5,250 bases of DNA from UBA4582 sp047629195 (GTDB lineage: Bacteria > Pseudomonadota > Gammaproteobacteria > Pseudomonadales > Azotimanducaceae). Both the position numbers and the translations under genes were made by a program. The notes beneath the pieces are model-generated. The model was not told the DNA's origin. It worked only from the letters and a program-made list of their open reading frames with translations, and ran no database searches. Each line of letters starts with the position of its first letter. Positions within the stretch are counted from its first letter, which is position 1. Shown here piece by piece: positions 1 to 5,250 of this stretch. Location: assembly GCA_047629195.1 (NCBI GenBank), contig JBLHWY010000274.1, positions 1-5,250 on the forward strand, read 5' to 3'.

Positions 1-321
1 CCCCAAGATATACACGGTCAAAGCGACGGTGATGCCAGTCAGTACGGTGGCGATAAATGAACGCTCCAGCATTCCGAGTTGACTGAGGGGCGAGTCGAAG
101 GTGTACAAGTCCATCAGATAGTAATACAAGAAGATAAAGCCTGCGATCAGGGTCAGCTTCCAGGTTATTAGCAGGTCTGCCGCAAGCGCGCCGGTGATCA
201 TCCAGTGGTTTAGGTTGAACATGACAATGATGCCGATTAGATCAATCGTGACCAATAGAAGCATCGTCATATTGGCAGAGCTAGAAATGTACGCGGAAGT
301 TGTCGGTTGGCTCATAGCCAT
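1..321 (-). CDS. N-terminal part of a membrane protein, possibly a polyprenyl glycosylphosphotransferase (sugar transferase); truncated by the window edge
   Basis: An open frame of 107 codons starts at ATG 321 and continues off the left edge. A second ATG at 315 is equally possible; an in-frame TAG nine codons upstream excludes longer forms. Neither start has a clear Shine-Dalgarno sequence. Three hydrophobic stretches are visible, at about residues 18-37, 48-68 and 88-107. Between the last two lies FLYYYLMDLYTFDSPLSQL, then LER. This layout (helix, helix ending in a DLY motif, short polar loop with an arginine, helix) resembles the N-terminus of exopolysaccharide-initiating sugar transferases of the WcaJ/EpsB type. 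These transfer a sugar phosphate to undecaprenyl phosphate in the inner membrane. The catalytic C-terminal domain is outside the window, so the assignment is inference; another multi-pass membrane protein is possible. The gene follows ubiG on the same strand after 43 bp and could be co-transcribed. Its third-position GC, counted by hand at 74 of 107, is higher than in mtaD. Confidence 0.5.
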   Translation of the reverse strand, partial: MAMSQPTTSAYISSSANMTMLLLVTIDLIGIIVMFNLNHWMITGALAADLLITWKLTLIAGFIFLYYYLMDLYTFDSPLSQLGMLERSFIATVLTGITVALTVYILG

Positions 322-345
322 ATTTTCTGCTGGGAGAAGATTGCG

Positions 346-368
346 CTAGGTTAAGTCTAGTTAGCTAG
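346..368. repeat. Cluster of three CTAG tetranucleotides at the ubiG stop codon
   Basis: CTAG occurs at 346-349, 357-360 and 365-368, the last overlapping the ubiG stop codon (365-367). The stretch 357-368, CTAGTTAGCTAG, has two CTAGs spaced by 8 bp. It differs at one base of twelve from CTAGTTAACTAG, the core of the E. coli trp operator bound by TrpR. I see no trp gene nearby, so a functional operator is unlikely. No terminator-like GC hairpin with a T-run is present in this gap. Confidence 0.35.
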
Positions 369-1096
369 CCGGTTACTGCGTGAGCAATATAATTAACATC
401 GGTATCACGTCCTAGTTTGTAGATACCAGTCAAGGGGTTATAGGTCATCCCTGTGAGATCCTGCAACAAAAAGTCTTCTTCGCGCAACCAGCGACTGAGC
501 TCTGACGGTTTAATGAATTTGTCATAGTCATGGGTGCCGCGCGCGAGCAATTTGAGAATATATTCTGCCCCAATAACGGCGAGTGCATATGCCTTCGGGT
601 TGCGATTGATTGTTGAAAGAAACAGGTGCCCACCGGGTTTTAGCAATTTTCTACAAGTTTTTATAATCGAATGCGGGTCAGGTACATGTTCCAGCATTTC
701 GAGGCAAGTAATCACATCAAACTTTTCAGCGTTATCCTGTTCGGTTTGCTGATGAAAGTTTTCAATAGACGTTAACTGGTAGTCAACATGAAGATTAGAT
801 TCGTGCAGGTGTAGTTTTGCGACCTGCAATGCCCGGGGGGCCATGTCTATAGCTGTCACATTGGCGCCCGCTGCAGCTAATGACTCGCTTAGGATTCCTC
901 CGCCGCAGCCCACGTCTAGAACCCGCTTTTCGTTCAGCTCAACCCTGTCTTCAATATAGCCGACTCGTAAGGGATTTATTGCATGTAGCGGTTTGAATTC
1001 GCTATTAGTGTCCCACCATTTGCGCGCGAGATCATCGAACTTGTGTAGTTCGCTTTCATCCCAGTTGGCGGTTGAATCGGTTTGATCGTGGCTCAT
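365..1096 (-). CDS. ubiG: Ubiquinone biosynthesis O-methyltransferase UbiG (2-polyprenyl-6-hydroxyphenol / 3-demethylubiquinol O-methylase)
   Basis: A SAM-dependent class I methyltransferase of 243 residues from ATG 1096; E. coli UbiG has 240. UbiG catalyses both O-methylations of ubiquinone synthesis at the cytoplasmic face of the inner membrane. Family signatures appear in order: FDDLARKWWD and the EFKPLHAINPLR block (about residues 33-44), SAM-binding motif I VLDVGCGGGILSES (59-72), the acidic end of strand 2 in TAIDM (81-85), the post-motif II sequence CLEMLEHVPDP (131-141), motif III LLKPGGHLFLSTINRN (151-166), the GAEYIL membrane-associated segment (176-181), GTHDYDKFIKPSEL (187-200), and a C-terminal TGMTYNP...DVNYIAH. 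The frame is open upstream to a GTG at 1141, adding 15 residues (MRRSHFAKHSELSSH) with no family counterpart, so I prefer ATG 1096. Its Shine-Dalgarno is weak (GAGCAG about 4 bases upstream). The gene lies 120 bp downstream of mtaD on the same strand, as in Pseudomonas, where mupP follows; here an apparent membrane protein gene does. Confidence 0.95.
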   Translation of the reverse strand: MSHDQTDSTANWDESELHKFDDLARKWWDTNSEFKPLHAINPLRVGYIEDRVELNEKRVLDVGCGGGILSESLAAAGANVTAIDMAPRALQVAKLHLHESNLHVDYQLTSIENFHQQTEQDNAEKFDVITCLEMLEHVPDPHSIIKTCRKLLKPGGHLFLSTINRNPKAYALAVIGAEYILKLLARGTHDYDKFIKPSELSRWLREEDFLLQDLTGMTYNPLTGIYKLGRDTDVNYIAHAVTG

Positions 1097-1168
1097 GTGA
1101 CTGCTCAATTCGCTGTGTTTGGCAAAGTGTGATCTTCTCACACTCGTAAGCTGCAGGACAAAGCTTCA

Positions 1169-1192
1169 GGGCAATAATTATGGGCAATGATT
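1169..1192. repeat. Short tandem direct repeat in the mtaD-ubiG gap
   Basis: GGGCAATAATT (1169-1179) is followed two bases later by GGGCAATGATT (1182-1192). The copies match at 10 of 11 positions with a 13-bp period. The unit overlaps the candidate ubiG -10 element. It may be chance or a remnant of a small duplication. Confidence 0.4.
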
Positions 1193-1206
1193 CCGACTTG
1201 GGCCAA
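1177..1206 (-). promoter_or_regulatory. Candidate sigma-70 promoter for ubiG
   Basis: On the minus strand, TTGGCC (1206-1201, 4 of 6 matches to the -35 consensus) is followed after 18 bp by CATAAT (1182-1177, 5 of 6 matches to the -10 consensus). Transcription would start near 1170, giving a leader of about 74 nt before ATG 1096. The 120-bp gap after mtaD would allow ubiG its own promoter, but read-through from mtaD is equally possible because I see no terminator between them. Confidence 0.28.
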
Positions 1207-1216
1207 GAGCGTCGGT

Positions 1217-2536
1217 CTATGCGCTTATTTTCGATAGCCACTGGTTTGCATTAGCGAGCATTCGTGCGGTGTCCATCTTCGTCAGTGCACGGTTGGACAT
1301 TAACTGATTTCCGTTGATCCAGACATTGCTCACTTGATCCCCCGATGCCGCATAGACTATATCTGAAATTGGGTTATGAATAGGTTGAAACCTCAATGCT
1401 GAGAGATCAACTGAGATCATATCAGCGCATTTTCCTGGCTCAAGGCTGCCTATATCTTCCTCTAGGCCTAGCAGGCGTGCGCCATTGATAGTTGCCATCT
1501 CAATGACCTGATGCGCCGGCAAGCTTGTTGCATCCCTCGTAACTCCCTTGGCCATGAGTGCTGCAACTTTCATCTCTTCAAACATGTCTAGATTGTTATT
1601 GCTGGCCGAGCTATCCGTACCCAAGGCGACATTCACGCGTTGAGAAATTAGGTTACTGGTTGGACAGAACCCGCTGGCCAGCTTCAAATTGCTAATAGGA
1701 CAATGTGCAATATTGACCTGTCTCTGGGCGAGATCTTCTATTTCCTGTTGTGTGAGTTGTGTCATGTGGATGGCTTGCAGAGAGGGTGACAATATGCCGA
1801 GTTCTCTCATACGCTGAATGGGTCTTCTGCCAGTTTCTGCCATCGCGTCGCTAATTTCCGCTGCAGTTTCGTGGAGATGGAGGTGGATTGGCATTTCCAA
1901 TTGTTCAGAGTACATACGAACTTGGTCGAAGCCTGAGTTTGTTACGCTGTATGGAGAATGTGGCGCGAGTGCTGGCGTGATCAATTTTTGGCTTTTAAGC
2001 GCGTCGCGGACAGCGAGTCCCTTGCTTATGTGTTCTTCCTCGCTCTTTGCCCAGGCGTTGGCGAAGTGAATGATAGGCAACCCAACCTGCGCCCTAAATC
2101 CCTGCTCTATATATGCTTTTGCCGAGGCGTCGGGAAAAAAATAGCTGTCCGCAATTGCGGTTGTTCCGGAACAGATCATTTCTGCGATGGCAAGTGTGGT
2201 TCCGTCATAAACAAAATCGAAATCAACCAATTTGTTTTCAATTGGCCAGATGTGTTCTCCGAGCCACGTCTTAAGTTCGTAGTCATCGGCATAGCCTCGA
2301 AGTAGTGCCATCGCAGAGTGCCCGTGAGTATTAATAAGGCCAGGCATCAGAACTTGATTCGGCAGTTCAAGGTTTGGTAGTTCGGCATGTTGTTCGATTG
2401 CTGCGCTGGTTGGTAATATGCATTTGATTTTGTTGTTTAGGACCACCAGGGAGTGGTTTTCGAGTAACAAATTTGTTGGAACAACGGGCAATATCCAGCT
2501 CGGACTGACAATAAAATTGGTGCTGATAGTCGACAT
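1217..2536 (-). CDS. mtaD: 5'-methylthioadenosine / S-adenosylhomocysteine deaminase (TRZ/ATZ family amidohydrolase)
   Basis: A 439-residue cytosolic metal-dependent amidohydrolase of the TRZ/ATZ branch (COG0402 type), full length for the family. An N-terminal beta domain (about 1-60) leads into the TIM barrel at VLMPGLINTHGHSAMALLRG, where H71 and H73 are the HxH metal ligands. H220 in HLHLHETAAE is the third ligand, with E223 as the catalytic acid/base; H257 (QAIHMTQL) is the expected substrate-activating histidine; D308 in GTDSSASNNN is the last metal ligand. NIAHCPISNLKLASG (275-289) and GSLEPGKCADM (363-373) are also typical. The Pseudomonas aeruginosa homologue beside ubiG, PA3170, deaminates methylthioadenosine to methylthioinosine, so MTA is the likeliest substrate; SAH or another aminopurine cannot be excluded from sequence. 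ATG 2536 fits the usual N-terminus, though no strong Shine-Dalgarno precedes it. It is divergent from gyrA and the first gene of a possible mtaD-ubiG operon. The Pseudomonas mtnA neighbour is absent. Confidence 0.9.
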   Translation of the reverse strand: MSTISTNFIVSPSWILPVVPTNLLLENHSLVVLNNKIKCILPTSAAIEQHAELPNLELPNQVLMPGLINTHGHSAMALLRGYADDYELKTWLGEHIWPIENKLVDFDFVYDGTTLAIAEMICSGTTAIADSYFFPDASAKAYIEQGFRAQVGLPIIHFANAWAKSEEEHISKGLAVRDALKSQKLITPALAPHSPYSVTNSGFDQVRMYSEQLEMPIHLHLHETAAEISDAMAETGRRPIQRMRELGILSPSLQAIHMTQLTQQEIEDLAQRQVNIAHCPISNLKLASGFCPTSNLISQRVNVALGTDSSASNNNLDMFEEMKVAALMAKGVTRDATSLPAHQVIEMATINGARLLGLEEDIGSLEPGKCADMISVDLSALRFQPIHNPISDIVYAASGDQVSNVWINGNQLMSNRALTKMDTARMLANANQWLSKISA

Positions 2537-2564
2537 TTTTATCTGTGTTTCCCGTGGGCAAAAA

Positions 2565-2594
2565 ATTGTTTGTTATTATAGCCATGATTGTCAA
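2565..2594 (-). promoter_or_regulatory. Candidate mtaD promoter elements (consensus TATAAT and TTGACA, out of phase with each other)
   Basis: The minus strand carries a perfect TTGACA (2594-2589) and a perfect TATAAT (2580-2575), but only 8 bp separate them, so they cannot serve one promoter. TTGACA could pair with AACAAT (2570-2565, 4 of 6) over 18 bp. TATAAT could act with a poor -35 (ACCAAT, 2603-2598, spacer 17). Starts would fall near 2558 and 2568, giving leaders of roughly 20-30 nt before ATG 2536. Which element is used cannot be told from sequence. Confidence 0.4.
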
Positions 2595-2598
2595 TTGA
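2591..2598. repeat. Palindrome TCAATTGA in the mtaD/gyrA divergent region, flanked by GATTG direct repeats
   Basis: An 8-bp perfect palindrome (2591-2598) with GATTG on its left (2586-2590) and again at 2597-2601. It overlaps the minus-strand TTGACA, so a protein bound here could affect mtaD transcription. At this length it may be chance; I recognise no named operator. Confidence 0.25.
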
Positions 2599-2632
2599 TT
2601 GGTCAGAAAAGTGGTCTATGAGGTACTGTCCA

Positions 2633-2641
2633 TGGTAGAAT
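2633..2641 (+). promoter_or_regulatory. Candidate extended -10 promoter for gyrA
   Basis: TGGTAGAAT matches the extended -10 pattern TGnTATAAT with one mismatch in the hexamer. No good -35 lies 16-18 bp upstream, which an extended -10 can tolerate. The start would be near 2648, giving a leader of about 42 nt. An alternative is TTGATT (2595-2600) with TATGAG (2617-2622) at 16 bp. Gyrase promoters are known in other bacteria to respond to supercoiling through the -10 region, but nothing here proves that. Confidence 0.33.
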
Positions 2642-2652
2642 CGCTAACTTCT

Positions 2653-2667
2653 GCAAACGTGATTTGC
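2653..2667. repeat. Inverted repeat GCAAA-n5-TTTGC in the gyrA leader
   Basis: Perfect 5-bp arms GCAAA (2653-2657) and TTTGC (2663-2667) flank CGTGA, 22 bp before the gyrA start codon. It could be a small operator or a weak hairpin in the mRNA leader. It has no T-run and is not a terminator. The arms are short, so chance is a real possibility. Confidence 0.3.
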
Positions 2668-2689
2668 GATAGGTTAAGCCCCCTGATTC

Positions 2690-5250
2690 ATGTCTGATTT
2701 TGACAACGATATAACAACAGTAAATATTGAAGACGAGCTCAAACAGTCGTATTTAGACTATGCCATGAGCGTCATTGTCGGCCGAGCGCTGCCCGATGTC
2801 AGGGACGGCTTAAAACCCGTTCATCGACGGGTGCTGTTTGCGATGAACGACCTCAATAATGCCTATAATCGTCCTTATATGAAGTCGGCGCGGATTGTCG
2901 GCGATGTGATTGGTAAATATCACCCTCACGGCGACACTGCAGCTTACGACACGATTGTGCGGATGGCGCAATCCTTTAGTATGCGCTATCAGTTAATTGA
3001 TGGTCAGGGTAATTTTGGATCTCTGGATGGTGATAACGCAGCCGCAATGCGATACACCGAAATAAGAATGAAGAAGATCGCCCATGAACTCATGGCTGAT
3101 CTTGATAAAGACACCGTGGATTTTACTGAGAACTACGATGGCACCTTGATGATGCCAACGGTGTTTCCTTCGAAAGTACCCAACTTGTTGGTCAATGGCT
3201 CCAGTGGTATTGCCGTCGGTATGGCAACCAATATTCCCCCGCACAATCTTACCGAAGTCGTTAATGCGTGTCTCGCATTGATGGATAACCCCGAAATTGA
3301 TATTGATGGGTTGATGGAACACGTAACAGGACCAGATTTTCCGACTGGAGCCATCATTAATGGTCGTGCGGGTATCGTTTTGGCTTATCGTACGGGTCGC
3401 GGTCGTATTCAAGTGCGCGCCCGCTGTGAAGTTATCCGTGATGAGAAGAGTAAGCGCGACACAATTATCATCAAGGAAATTCCTTACCAGTTGAATCGGG
3501 CTCGGCTTATCGAAAAAATAGCCGAGTTAGTGAAAGACAAAAAGATTGAGGGTATTACTGAACTAAGAGATGAATCTTCGACTGATACTCGAATAGTGCT
3601 CGAACTTCGACGCGGTGAAGTGGGCGAAATTGTCTTGAATAACCTATATGCACAAACTCAGCTGCAAAGCGTGTTTGGTATTAATATGGTTGCGCTGGTT
3701 GATAACCAACCGAGGATTTTGAATCTCAAGGAAATCCTTGAGGCATTTATTTTACACCGGCGCGAAGTCATTACTCGTCGAACAGTTTTTCTTCTGCGTA
3801 AAGCCCGAACCAGGGGCCATTTGCTAGAAGGCCTCGCAGTTGCGTTATCAAACATTGACCCTGTTATCGCGCTTATTAAAGCTTCAGCAAATGTACAAGA
3901 GGCTCGGGCGAAGTTGATTTCTACGCCTTGGCGCTCTGAAAGTGTTGAGGGGATGTTGGAGCGAGCCGGTAAAAACGCCGCACGTCCCGAGGGTTTGGAT
4001 GACCTTTACGGTTTTAAAGATGACGGGTTTTATCATCTGAGTCCTGAACAAGCCCACGCGATTCTAGAAATGAGATTGAATCGTCTGACCGGGCTGGAAC
4101 AAGAGCGACTGCTTGAAGAATACGAAGAGATTATTAAGACCATTGCTGATTTGATGGAAATTCTGGAAGTCCCAGAACGTTTGTTCCAAATAATCAGGGA
4201 TGAGCTAGTTGAGTTACGTGACGAATTTGGCGATGAAAGGTTAACGGAAATCATCAGCAGTCAGGAAGATTTAACAACCGAAGATCTTATTACAGAACAG
4301 GATATGGTCGTCACCTTATCAAATGGCGGATATGCAAAGACTCAGCCAGTGGTTGATTACCAAGCGCAACGTCGTGGTGGTCGCGGACGTTCAGCGAGTG
4401 CTGTGAAAGACGAAGACTACATAGAACGTTTATTGGTCGCGAGTACCCATGACACGATTTTGTGTTTTACCAACCGAGGCAAAGTCTATTGGTTGCGTGT
4501 TTTCCAGATTCCAGTTGCGAGCAGGGCTGCGAGAGGACGACCGGTTGTAAATATTCTGCCCCTTGTAGAAGGTGAGCGAATCACCGCAATGCTGCCTGTT
4601 TCGGAATATCGTGAAGATCAGTTTATCTTCATGGCGACTGCCAATGGCACGGTTAAGAAAACCCCTTTGATGGATTTTTCTCGTCAGAGAACCTCGGGGC
4701 TTATCGCCATTGAGCTGGATGAAGGCAATATGTTGATTGGAGCCGCAATTACAGATGGCGGTTCCGATGTAATGCTATTCGGCAGTAGCGGAAAGGTTAT
4801 TCGATTTAAAGAATCTGATGTTAGAGCCATGGGTCGAACAGCAAGAGGTGTTCGAGGCATTAAGCTCAGAGATACTCAGCAAGTGATTTCCCTTATTATT
4901 CCAGATGCTGACGGTGAAGTTCTGATTGCCAGCGAGCATGGCTACGGCAAACGATCGGCAATATCCGATTACTCTGTCATTGGACGTGGCGGCCAGGGTG
5001 TCATTGGCATGAAATTGAGCGAGAGAAACGGCGCTGTTGTCGGTGCGATCCAAATTTTCTCTGGTGACGAAGTCATGTTGATCAGTGATCAAGGCACACT
5101 TGTCCGAACCCGGACCGAAGAAGTGTCCGTTCAAGGCCGAAATACCCAAGGCGTGAGACTCATCAATCTGGGCGGTGATGAGCATCTTGTCGGCTTAGCC
5201 CGAGTTGAAGAACCTGCCGTAGATGATGATTTTGTTGAAGATGACGAGCT
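2690..5250 (+). CDS. gyrA: DNA gyrase subunit A (3' end beyond the window)
   Basis: GyrA cleaves and rejoins DNA in the A2B2 gyrase that introduces negative supercoils using ATP. The frame is open for 853 codons to the right edge; E. coli GyrA has 875, so roughly the last 20 acidic residues are missing. ATG 2690 aligns with residue 1 of E. coli GyrA, and an in-frame TGA at 2684-2686 excludes earlier starts. No good Shine-Dalgarno is seen; the nearest AGG is 16 bp upstream. Visible landmarks are VNIEDELKQSYLDYAMSVIV (11-30), the quinolone-resistance region with HPHGDTAAYD (78-87) carrying T83 and D87, the catalytic Y122 in AAMRYTE, the NLLVNGSSGIAVGMATNIPP block, and the GyrA box QRRGGRG (560-566) that begins the DNA-wrapping pinwheel. 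Repeated pinwheel blades follow (ATANGTVKKT, VRGIKL, EHGYGKR, GRNTQGV). I translated most of the frame line by line and found no stop, frameshift or intein. It is divergent from mtaD. Confidence 0.98.
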   Translation, partial: MSDFDNDITTVNIEDELKQSYLDYAMSVIVGRALPDVRDGLKPVHRRVLFAMNDLNNAYNRPYMKSARIVGDVIGKYHPHGDTAAYDTIVRMAQSFSMRYQLIDGQGNFGSLDGDNAAAMRYTEIRMKKIAHELMADLDKDTVDFTENYDGTLMMPTVFPSKVPNLLVNGSSGIAVGMATNIPPHNLTEVVNACLALMDNPEIDIDGLMEHVTGPDFPTGAIINGRAGIVLAYRTGRGRIQVRARCEVIRDEKSKRDTIIIKEIPYQLNRARLIEKIAELVKDKKIEGITELRDESSTDTRIVLELRRGEVGEIVLNNLYAQTQLQSVFGINMVALVDNQPRILNLKEILEAFILHRREVITRRTVFLLRKARTRGHLLEGLAVALSNIDPVIALIKASANVQEARAKLISTPWRSESVEGMLERAGKNAARPEGLDDLYGFKDDGFYHLSPEQAHAILEMRLNRLTGLEQERLLEEYEEIIKTIADLMEILEVPERLFQIIRDELVELRDEFGDERLTEIISSQEDLTTEDLITEQDMVVTLSNGGYAKTQPVVDYQAQRRGGRGRSASAVKDEDYIERLLVASTHDTILCFTNRGKVYWLRVFQIPVASRAARGRPVVNILPLVEGERITAMLPVSEYREDQFIFMATANGTVKKTPLMDFSRQRTSGLIAIELDEGNMLIGAAITDGGSDVMLFGSSGKVIRFKESDVRAMGRTARGVRGIKLRDTQQVISLIIPDADGEVLIASEHGYGKRSAISDYSVIGRGGQGVIGMKLSERNGAVVGAIQIFSGDEVMLISDQGTLVRTRTEEVSVQGRNTQGVRLINLGGDEHLVGLARVEEPAVDDDFVEDDE

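Noticed and set aside
1197..1207. Palindrome CTTGGGCCAAG considered as a terminator after mtaD
   Set aside because: The 5-bp arms leave a one-base loop and no T-run follows, so it cannot form a normal intrinsic terminator.
1056..1241. 61-codon minus-strand frame spanning the mtaD-ubiG gap
   Set aside because: It overlaps both real genes in another frame and shows no motif or convincing start.
1958..2305. 115-codon plus-strand frame inside mtaD
   Set aside because: It is antisense to the amidohydrolase core, whose metal ligands and motifs are intact; cysteine-rich shadow composition.
2367..2621. Short frames on both strands across the mtaD start and divergent region
   Set aside because: They overlap the mtaD N-terminus and promoter elements, and show no homology signature or ribosome site.
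2993..3412. 139-codon open frame on the minus strand inside gyrA
   Set aside because: It is antisense to highly conserved gyrA sequence, has no recognisable domain, and reads as a low-complexity shadow of the plus-strand codons.
4775..5185. 136-codon open frame on the minus strand at the end of gyrA
   Set aside because: It lies wholly antisense to the conserved GyrA pinwheel domain, and I see no family features or ribosome site.
2690..5250. Possibility that the gene is parC or carries an intein
   Set aside because: The GyrA box QRRGGRG, the HPHGD(T)AxYD region at E. coli numbering and full pinwheel repeats identify GyrA; the sequence around Y122 is uninterrupted.

Overview
The window looks like an ordinary piece of gammaproteobacterial chromosome, probably from a marine or environmental relative of the Pseudomonadales/Cellvibrionales. 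The evidence is that gyrA is divergent from an mtaD-ubiG pair, the neighbourhood known from Pseudomonas, and that all three products have clearly gammaproteobacterial signatures. Base composition is intermediate, with third-position GC near 50% in the part of mtaD I counted. I see no RNA gene, insertion sequence, CRISPR array, prophage or defence gene.

Layout. The minus strand, read right to left, carries mtaD (2536-1217), a 120-bp gap, ubiG (1096-365, with a possible GTG start at 1141), a 43-bp gap, and the first 107 codons of a membrane protein (321-1) that runs off the left edge. The plus strand carries gyrA from 2690 past the right edge; 853 codons are present, so only the acidic C-terminal tail appears to be missing. 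The 153-bp region 2537-2689 must hold the promoters for both directions. No gene-free stretch exceeds 300 bp.

Roles. GyrA is the DNA-cleaving subunit of DNA gyrase. MtaD deaminates methylthioadenosine (and possibly S-adenosylhomocysteine). UbiG performs both O-methylations of ubiquinone synthesis using S-adenosylmethionine. MtaD and UbiG are linked only loosely, since both handle SAM or its by-products. The left-edge protein resembles the membrane N-terminus of polyprenyl-phosphate sugar-phosphate transferases that start exopolysaccharide synthesis, but its catalytic part lies outside the window.

Nothing here amounts to a new biological system. The points most worth a second look are the departures from the Pseudomonas gene order (no mtnA between mtaD and gyrA, no mupP after ubiG), the different codon use of the left-edge gene, and the crowded divergent promoter region.
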